Shown here: positions 60,132 through 64,000 of the stretch, one piece after another | How positions within the stretch are numbered: position 1 is the stretch's first letter | Layout: each line of letters starts with the position of its first letter | Assembly: GCF_000620645.1 (NCBI RefSeq) | Contig: NZ_JIAV01000021.1 | Coordinates: 124,001-188,000, forward strand | Origin: Nocardioides sp. URHA0032 | GTDB lineage: Bacteria > Actinomycetota > Actinomycetes > Propionibacteriales > Nocardioidaceae | Direction of reading: 5' to 3' | DNA length: 64,000 nucleotides | Notes under the pieces: model-generated | Databases searched by the model: none | Seen by the model: the letters and a program-made list of their open reading frames with translations, nothing else | Told to the model about the DNA's origin: nothing | Translations under genes and position numbers: made by a program

Positions 60132-60614
60132 TCAGCTCAGCAGCGCGGCGAGCGTGCCGCCGAGGTCGTACGCCGACGCGCGGGCCTCGTCGTCCACGTC
60201 GCCGAGCACCTCGAGCACCTCGGCTGCCTGGCTCCAGGCGAGCGCGCCGGTGATCGCGAGCACGGAGCGGACCGCGCCGGTCGTGTCGTACCGGCCGTGG
60301 ACCCACAGCCCGAACGGCTTCCGGCCGCTGCGCGTCGCCGCAGCGGAGCCGTCGTCGGACAGGGCGCCGCCGGCCTCGACGAAGGTCGTGTCGAAGAAGT
60401 GCTTCAGGGCGCCGCTCATGTACCCGAAGTTCGCGGTCGTGCCGAGGAGGTAGCCGTCGGCGGCCAGCACGTCCGCCGCCGACGCCGACAAGGCCTCGCG
60501 AACCACGACGTCCACGCCCTCGATGCCGTCGTCGTGAGCACCGGCCACGACCGCGTCCGCCAGGGAGCGCACGGCTGCGGTCGGAGCGTGATGGACGACG
60601 AGCAGCCGGGCCAT
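60132..60614 (-). CDS. Flavodoxin-fold NAD(P)H-dependent oxidoreductase
   Basis: This 160-residue flavodoxin-like protein opens with ARLLVVHHAPTAAVRSLADAV (FMN phosphate loop region). It contains AADGYLLGTTANFGYMSGALKHFFDTTF, the FMN isoalloxazine-contact region of the NADPH-dependent FMN reductase group. LWVHGRYDTTGAVRS follows. It probably reduces a small molecule or quinone with FMN. It lies just downstream of the GAF-ANTAR gene on the same strand, perhaps as the end of the sigma-ANTAR operon. Confidence 0.85.
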   Translation of the reverse strand: MARLLVVHHAPTAAVRSLADAVVAGAHDDGIEGVDVVVREALSASAADVLAADGYLLGTTANFGYMSGALKHFFDTTFVEAGGALSDDGSAAATRSGRKPFGLWVHGRYDTTGAVRSVLAITGALAWSQAAEVLEVLGDVDDEARASAYDLGGTLAALLS

Positions 60615-60626
60615 GCGGTCAGGCTG

Positions 60627-61328
60627 TCACACCTCGGGCGCGTCCACGGGCAGCGCCTTGGTGCGCGCCACCTCCTCGGCGACCTCGCGCAGCTTGCGGT
60701 TGCGGTCGTTGGAGAAGCGGTGCAGGACCTCGAACGCCCGCTCGTAGGAGATGTCGTACTGGACCGCCAGCACGCCCTGCGCGATGCCGATCAGGTGCCT
60801 CGACTCCAGCGCGGCCCGCAGCCCCGTCACCAGGCGCGCCTTGCTCATCGCCTCGGTCGCGTGGGCGGCATAGATCAGCGCGACGTCGCCGGCCTCGCCC
60901 GAGAAGTTGCCCGGTTCGTCGGAGTACAGGTTGAGCGCCCCCAGCGTCTGCGCGTCGGTCTGCAGCCGGATGGCCATCATCGCGACGACCCCGAGTCCTC
61001 GCGCCCGGGTGCTCCACCGTGGCCACCGGGCCTCGGTCGCGGCGTCGTCGACGACGACGTCGGCCCGTTCGAAGGCCGCGTCGAGGCAAGGTCCTTGACC
61101 GACCGCGTACTGCACGGCGTCGAGCCTCTGGACGAACGCGTCGGTCGCCGCGACCGTCTCCGCCCGGCCCCGCCGGGTGCGCAGGGTGATGCTGGCGTGC
61201 GCGCACCGGGGGACCACCTCCCCGGCGCGTTTCACCACCGAGTCGAACGTGGTGTCCTCGTCGGACTCGCCCAGGAGGTCACCACTGAGCTCGGCGAAGC
61301 GCGCCGCGAGGCGGTGCTGGTCGGTCAT
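60627..61328 (-). CDS. GAF and ANTAR domain protein (RNA-binding antiterminator type)
   Basis: This 233-residue protein has an N-terminal GAF domain (about 20-150; SITLRTRRGRAETVAATDAFV, LDAVQYAVGQGPCLDAAFE, NLYSDEPGNFS) and a C-terminal ANTAR domain (about 165-225; ALESRHLIGIAQGVLAVQYDISYERAFEVLHRFSNDRNRKLREVAEEV). ANTAR domains bind paired hairpins in nascent RNA and prevent termination. The GAF domain would be the sensor. Its ATG overlaps the sigma stop by four bases, so the two are translated together. Confidence 0.92.
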   Translation of the reverse strand: MTDQHRLAARFAELSGDLLGESDEDTTFDSVVKRAGEVVPRCAHASITLRTRRGRAETVAATDAFVQRLDAVQYAVGQGPCLDAAFERADVVVDDAATEARWPRWSTRARGLGVVAMMAIRLQTDAQTLGALNLYSDEPGNFSGEAGDVALIYAAHATEAMSKARLVTGLRAALESRHLIGIAQGVLAVQYDISYERAFEVLHRFSNDRNRKLREVAEEVARTKALPVDAPEV

Positions 61329-62173
61329 CCCGCCTGCAGCTCGTCCCGGAGGGTGCCGAGGATGCGGGTCAGCAGCCGGGACACCTGCATCTGGGTGACA
61401 CCCAGGTCCTGGCCGATCTCCTCCTGGGTGCGGTCCTCGAAGAAGCGCAGGTACAGGATGCGCCGGTCCCGCTCGGGCAGCCGACGGACGACCGGCGCGA
61501 GCGTCACGCGTGCCTCGATGGCGCTGCTCTCCTCGTCGTCGGCCGCCAGCAGGTCACCCACGGGAGTGATCGAGTCGGCCGAGGTGGGCTGGTCGAGAGA
61601 CGCGGGTTGGAAGCACCCGAAGGCCGCCACCGCGTCGCGGTACTCCTCGACCGAGAGGTCCAGCTCCTCCGCGACCTCGTGCGGCTCCGGCGCCCGGCCG
61701 AGCTGGTGGCTCAGCCGGTCGACGGCGAGGTTGAGGAGCCACTGCGTCTCCTGGATCCGCCGAGGCGGGCGGACCATCCAGCCCTGGTCACGGAAGTAGC
61801 GCTGGAGCTCGCCGCGGATCGTCGGTACGGCGTAGGTGAGCAGGTCGTTGCGCAGCGCCGGGTCGAAGCGCATGACGGCCTTGGTGAGCCCCTCGAACGC
61901 CACCTGGTGGAGGTCCTCGATGGGCACCCCCCGGTTGCGGTAGCGGGCGGCGACCGCCTCGGCGACGCCGCGGTTGATGACGACGACCCGCTCGCGCAGC
62001 TCGGCGGCCCGCTGCGGGTCGGTGCAGGCGGCGACCTCCTGCAGGAGGGCCCGGGTCTGCTCGGCACGCTCGGCGCGTGTCAGCCCGCAGTCGGAGGAGG
62101 TGGCGGCGGAGGTCGAGAGGGCCGGAACGGCGGGGGTGCTGGGGGACGAGCTGAGTGACGAGCTGAGTGACAT
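61325..62173 (-). CDS. SigB/SigF/SigG-family RNA polymerase sigma factor
   Basis: This 282-residue group 3 sigma factor has region 2 (VAEAVAARYRNRGVPIEDLHQVAFEGLTKAVMRFDP, LLTYAVPTIRGELQRYFRDQGWMVRPPRRIQ), region 3 (HQLGRAPEPHEVAEELDLS) and region 4 (RLPERDRRILYLRFFEDRTQEEIGQDLGVTQMQVSRLLTRIL). Such factors direct general stress, oxidative or osmotic responses under anti-sigma/anti-anti-sigma control. A GTTT-N15-GGGTAC promoter faces this gene, implying autoregulation. The N-terminal 35 residues are Ser/Ala-rich. A GGAG SD precedes the ATG. Confidence 0.94.
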   Translation of the reverse strand: MSLSSSLSSSPSTPAVPALSTSAATSSDCGLTRAERAEQTRALLQEVAACTDPQRAAELRERVVVINRGVAEAVAARYRNRGVPIEDLHQVAFEGLTKAVMRFDPALRNDLLTYAVPTIRGELQRYFRDQGWMVRPPRRIQETQWLLNLAVDRLSHQLGRAPEPHEVAEELDLSVEEYRDAVAAFGCFQPASLDQPTSADSITPVGDLLAADDEESSAIEARVTLAPVVRRLPERDRRILYLRFFEDRTQEEIGQDLGVTQMQVSRLLTRILGTLRDELQAG

Positions 62174-62302
62174 GGTGGCGACTCCATCGCGAGAGTGATG
62201 GTGTGCCCTGCCGTCTGCTCCAGCAAGGAGGTTCGTCCGTCTCTGGTGAGGCTACGTCGCGCCTGGTGGGACCGGGGTCCGCGAGTGGGCGACAGGGGTC
62301 CC

Positions 62303-62327
62303 GTACCCCGCCGTGGCCCGCCGAAAC
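62303..62327 (-). promoter_or_regulatory. SigB/SigF-type promoter facing the sigma factor gene
   Basis: On the minus strand GTTT (62327-62324), 15 bases, then GGGTAC (62308-62303). This fits the SigB/SigF consensus GTTT-N14-16-GGGTA. It should drive the sigma factor gene starting at 62173. Confidence 0.8.
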
Positions 62328-62328
62328 C

Positions 62329-62353
62329 GTTTCCGCCCACGGACCTCGGGTAC
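62329..62353 (+). promoter_or_regulatory. SigB/SigF-type promoter facing the alcohol dehydrogenase gene
   Basis: GTTT (62329-62332), 15 bases, then GGGTAC (62348-62353). It is the mirror image of the promoter on the other strand; the two -35 blocks share the AAACCGTTT centre (62324-62332). The dehydrogenase SD (GGAGG) lies 30 bases downstream of the -10. Confidence 0.85.
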
Positions 62354-62393
62354 CTCCGCCGCACACCAGACCCACCCGCTCAGGAGGCAGCTC

Positions 62394-63575
62394 GTGAAGG
62401 CAGTGACGTGGCAGGGCCGGCAGGACATGCGCGTGGAGGAGGTCCCGGACCCGACCATCCAGGACCCGACCGACGCGATCGTGCGGATCACGACGACGGG
62501 CCTGTGTGGGTCGGACCTGCACCTCTACGATCCCCTGACGCCGTTCATGACGCCCGGCGACGTCGTCGGGCACGAGCCGATGGGCATCGTGGAGGCGGTC
62601 GGCTCCGGCGTGCAGCACCTCCACGTCGGCGACCGGGTGGTGGTGCCCTTCAACGTCTCCTGCGGCTCCTGCTGGATGTGCGAGCGCAAGCTCTACAGCC
62701 AGTGCGAGACGACGCAGAACAGGGAGCACGGCACCGGCGCGAGCCTGTTCGGGTACAGCAAGCTCTACGGCCAGGTGCCGGGCGGGCAGGCGGAGCTGTT
62801 GCGGGTGCCGTTCGCCGACTTCCTGCCGGTCCGGGTCCCCGAGGGCCCCTCCGACGACCGGTTCGTCTACCTCTCCGACGTGCTGCCGACCGCCTGGCAG
62901 GGCGTCCAGTACGCCGACGTGCCCGAGGGCGGCACGCTCCTGGTGCTCGGTGCCGGCCCGATCGGCGACATGGCGGCGCGGATCGCGCTGCACCGCGGGC
63001 ACCGGGTGATCGTGGTCGACCAGGTGCCCGAGCGCCTGCAACGGGTGGCCGAGCGTGGCGCGGAGGTCATCGACATGAGCGAGGTCGACGACGTCGCGGA
63101 GCGGGTCCGGGAGCTCACCGGCGGCCGGGGGGCCGACAGCGTCGTCGACGCGGTCGGCATGGAGGCGCACGGATCACCCGTGGCGGAGACGGCGCAGAAG
63201 GCGCTCCGTCTGCTCCCCAAGAAGGTGCAGGGTGCGGTCATGACCAACGCCGGCGTGGACCGGCTCGCCGCCCTCTACACCGCGATCGAGGCCGTACGCC
63301 GCGGCGGCACGATCTCCATCTCCGGCGTGTACGGCGGCGCCGCCGACCCGCTGCCGCTCCTGCAGCTCTTCGACAAGCAGGTGCAGGTGCGGATGGGGCA
63401 GGCCAACGTGCGGGCGTGGACCGACGACATCCTCGAGCTGCTCGGGCGGGACGAGGACGTGCTCGGCGTCGAGTCGTTCGCCACCCACCGGCTGCCGCTC
63501 GCCGAGGCACCAGAGGCGTATGCCACGTTCGGGGACAAGAAGGACGGCATGATCAAGGTGCTGTTCACGCCCTGA
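62394..63575 (+). CDS. Zinc-dependent alcohol dehydrogenase (MDR family)
   Basis: This 393-residue medium-chain dehydrogenase has the catalytic zinc ligands in TTGLCGSDLHLY and VVGHEPMG. The structural zinc cysteines are in CGSCWMCERKLYSQC, and the NAD-binding motif is VLGAGPIGDMAARIAL. It resembles glutathione-dependent formaldehyde and other class III-like actinobacterial dehydrogenases in size; the substrate is unproven. The GTG at 62394 is fixed by CAGGAGG six bases upstream. The SigB/SigF-type promoter makes it a probable target of the adjacent sigma factor. Confidence 0.9.
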   Translation: MKAVTWQGRQDMRVEEVPDPTIQDPTDAIVRITTTGLCGSDLHLYDPLTPFMTPGDVVGHEPMGIVEAVGSGVQHLHVGDRVVVPFNVSCGSCWMCERKLYSQCETTQNREHGTGASLFGYSKLYGQVPGGQAELLRVPFADFLPVRVPEGPSDDRFVYLSDVLPTAWQGVQYADVPEGGTLLVLGAGPIGDMAARIALHRGHRVIVVDQVPERLQRVAERGAEVIDMSEVDDVAERVRELTGGRGADSVVDAVGMEAHGSPVAETAQKALRLLPKKVQGAVMTNAGVDRLAALYTAIEAVRRGGTISISGVYGGAADPLPLLQLFDKQVQVRMGQANVRAWTDDILELLGRDEDVLGVESFATHRLPLAEAPEAYATFGDKKDGMIKVLFTP

Positions 63576-63600
63576 CCGACCTGGCCGACGTCTCGATGAG

Positions 63601-64000
63601 GTGATCGAGGTGCCCGAGCACCTGCAGGACGCGCTGCTCCCTGCCGGGGTGCCGGTCACCCAGCGTGCCGAGACCGCGGCCCTCTACCTGGTGGCCGGGG
63701 ACAGTGCCGGTGGCGACTGGTTCGACGCGTTCGTGCTCGACGACGGGCGCCTCGTCGTCGCCGTCGGGGACGTCGTCGGTCGCGGCGTCGACGCCGCGGT
63801 GGCGATGGCGGGCCTGCGGGTCCTGTTCGAGGAGTCGATGCGCGAGCACGGCGACGTGGTGCTCGCGCTCGAGGCGCTCGACCGGCGCGCGGGCCGGCTG
63901 TCGGAGGCGAGCGCGGCCACGATGTGCGTCTGCGTCCTCATCCCGACGTCCGGTGAGCTGGTGTACTGCACGGCGGGGCACCCGGCGCCGGTCGTGGTCA
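63601..64000 (+). CDS. SpoIIE/PP2C-type serine phosphatase, 3' truncated by the window
   Basis: The first 133 codons of a PPM-family phosphatase are visible and the frame runs past the window end. The motifs ALYLVAGDSAGGDWFDAF and GDVVGRGVDAAVAMAG contain the metal-binding aspartates (first Asp in GDWFD, second in GDVVGRG). VYCTAGHPAPVVV is the terminal strand of the core. Such phosphatases dephosphorylate anti-sigma antagonists in SigB-type systems. It lies 25 bp after the dehydrogenase and is co-directional, so both may be in the SigB/F regulon. The GTG at 63601 is chosen because the nearby ATG at 63596 leads to a stop. Confidence 0.88.
   Translation, partial: MIEVPEHLQDALLPAGVPVTQRAETAALYLVAGDSAGGDWFDAFVLDDGRLVVAVGDVVGRGVDAAVAMAGLRVLFEESMREHGDVVLALEALDRRAGRLSEASAATMCVCVLIPTSGELVYCTAGHPAPVVV

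Overview
The window is a very GC-rich actinobacterial chromosome segment with many GTG starts and strong third-position G/C. A mycobacterial-type SOS mutasome, tuberculostearic-acid type genes, ANTAR and SigB/F-type regulators, DUF3097 and the gene order all point to a Nocardioides-like member of the Nocardioidaceae. I identify it from gene content only. There are no rRNAs, CRISPR arrays, prophages or recognisable transposases. One tRNA (Ala, GGC) is present.

The backbone is the conserved actinobacterial run proA - nadD - rsfS - histidine phosphatase - tRNA-Ala - leuS - degV - comEA - comEC - holA - rpsT - lepA - hemW - hrcA - dnaJ - rsmE - HIT - phoH - ybeY - CBS membrane protein - cytidine-deaminase-like - era. 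Accessory blocks interrupt it. (1) 3.3-10.5 kb holds a FadD19-like acyl-CoA ligase behind a KstR-like box, an HAD hydrolase, an MFS exporter, a VOC protein, a Baeyer-Villiger-type monooxygenase, an SDR and an RTX-repeat protein. (2) 18.6-24.6 kb holds two APH-fold kinases, a C-terminal remnant of a pyruvate oxidase and a long-chain fatty acyl-CoA ligase. (3) 24.6-30.3 kb holds a LexA box followed by imuA-imuB-dnaE2. (4) 30.3-31.4 kb holds an AbiEi/DUF559 protein bracketed by inverted hairpin repeats. (5) 32.6-40.6 kb holds a TM2 protein and a cyclic-nucleotide module: an MFS fused to a cNMP-binding domain, a zinc-ribbon/class III cyclase/AAA-ATPase/TPR protein, and a Crp/Fnr regulator. Near-identical palindromic operators flank the module. 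(6) 44.5-47.7 kb holds an ECF sigma operon with two Gmad2-domain surface proteins. (7) 48.1-49.7 kb holds a PHM-like copper monooxygenase lipoprotein. (8) 53-57 kb holds a TMEM175 channel, tmsA/tmsB-type genes and a siderophore-interacting protein.

The last 5.5 kb is a stress-signalling cluster: two secreted lipoproteins, a flavodoxin-fold oxidoreductase, a GAF-ANTAR protein, a SigB/F/G-type sigma factor, a divergently transcribed zinc alcohol dehydrogenase and the start of a SpoIIE-type phosphatase. Two GTTT-N15-GGGTAC promoters diverge from a 9-bp centre between the sigma factor and the dehydrogenase.

Regulation is unusually readable here. There is a leucine-rich leader peptide with an intrinsic terminator before leuS, a CIRCE element before hrcA, a LexA box before the mutasome, a KstR-like box, Crp-like operators and SigB/F-type promoters. 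A recurrent TANNNT-N6/7-start-codon arrangement implies many leaderless mRNAs.
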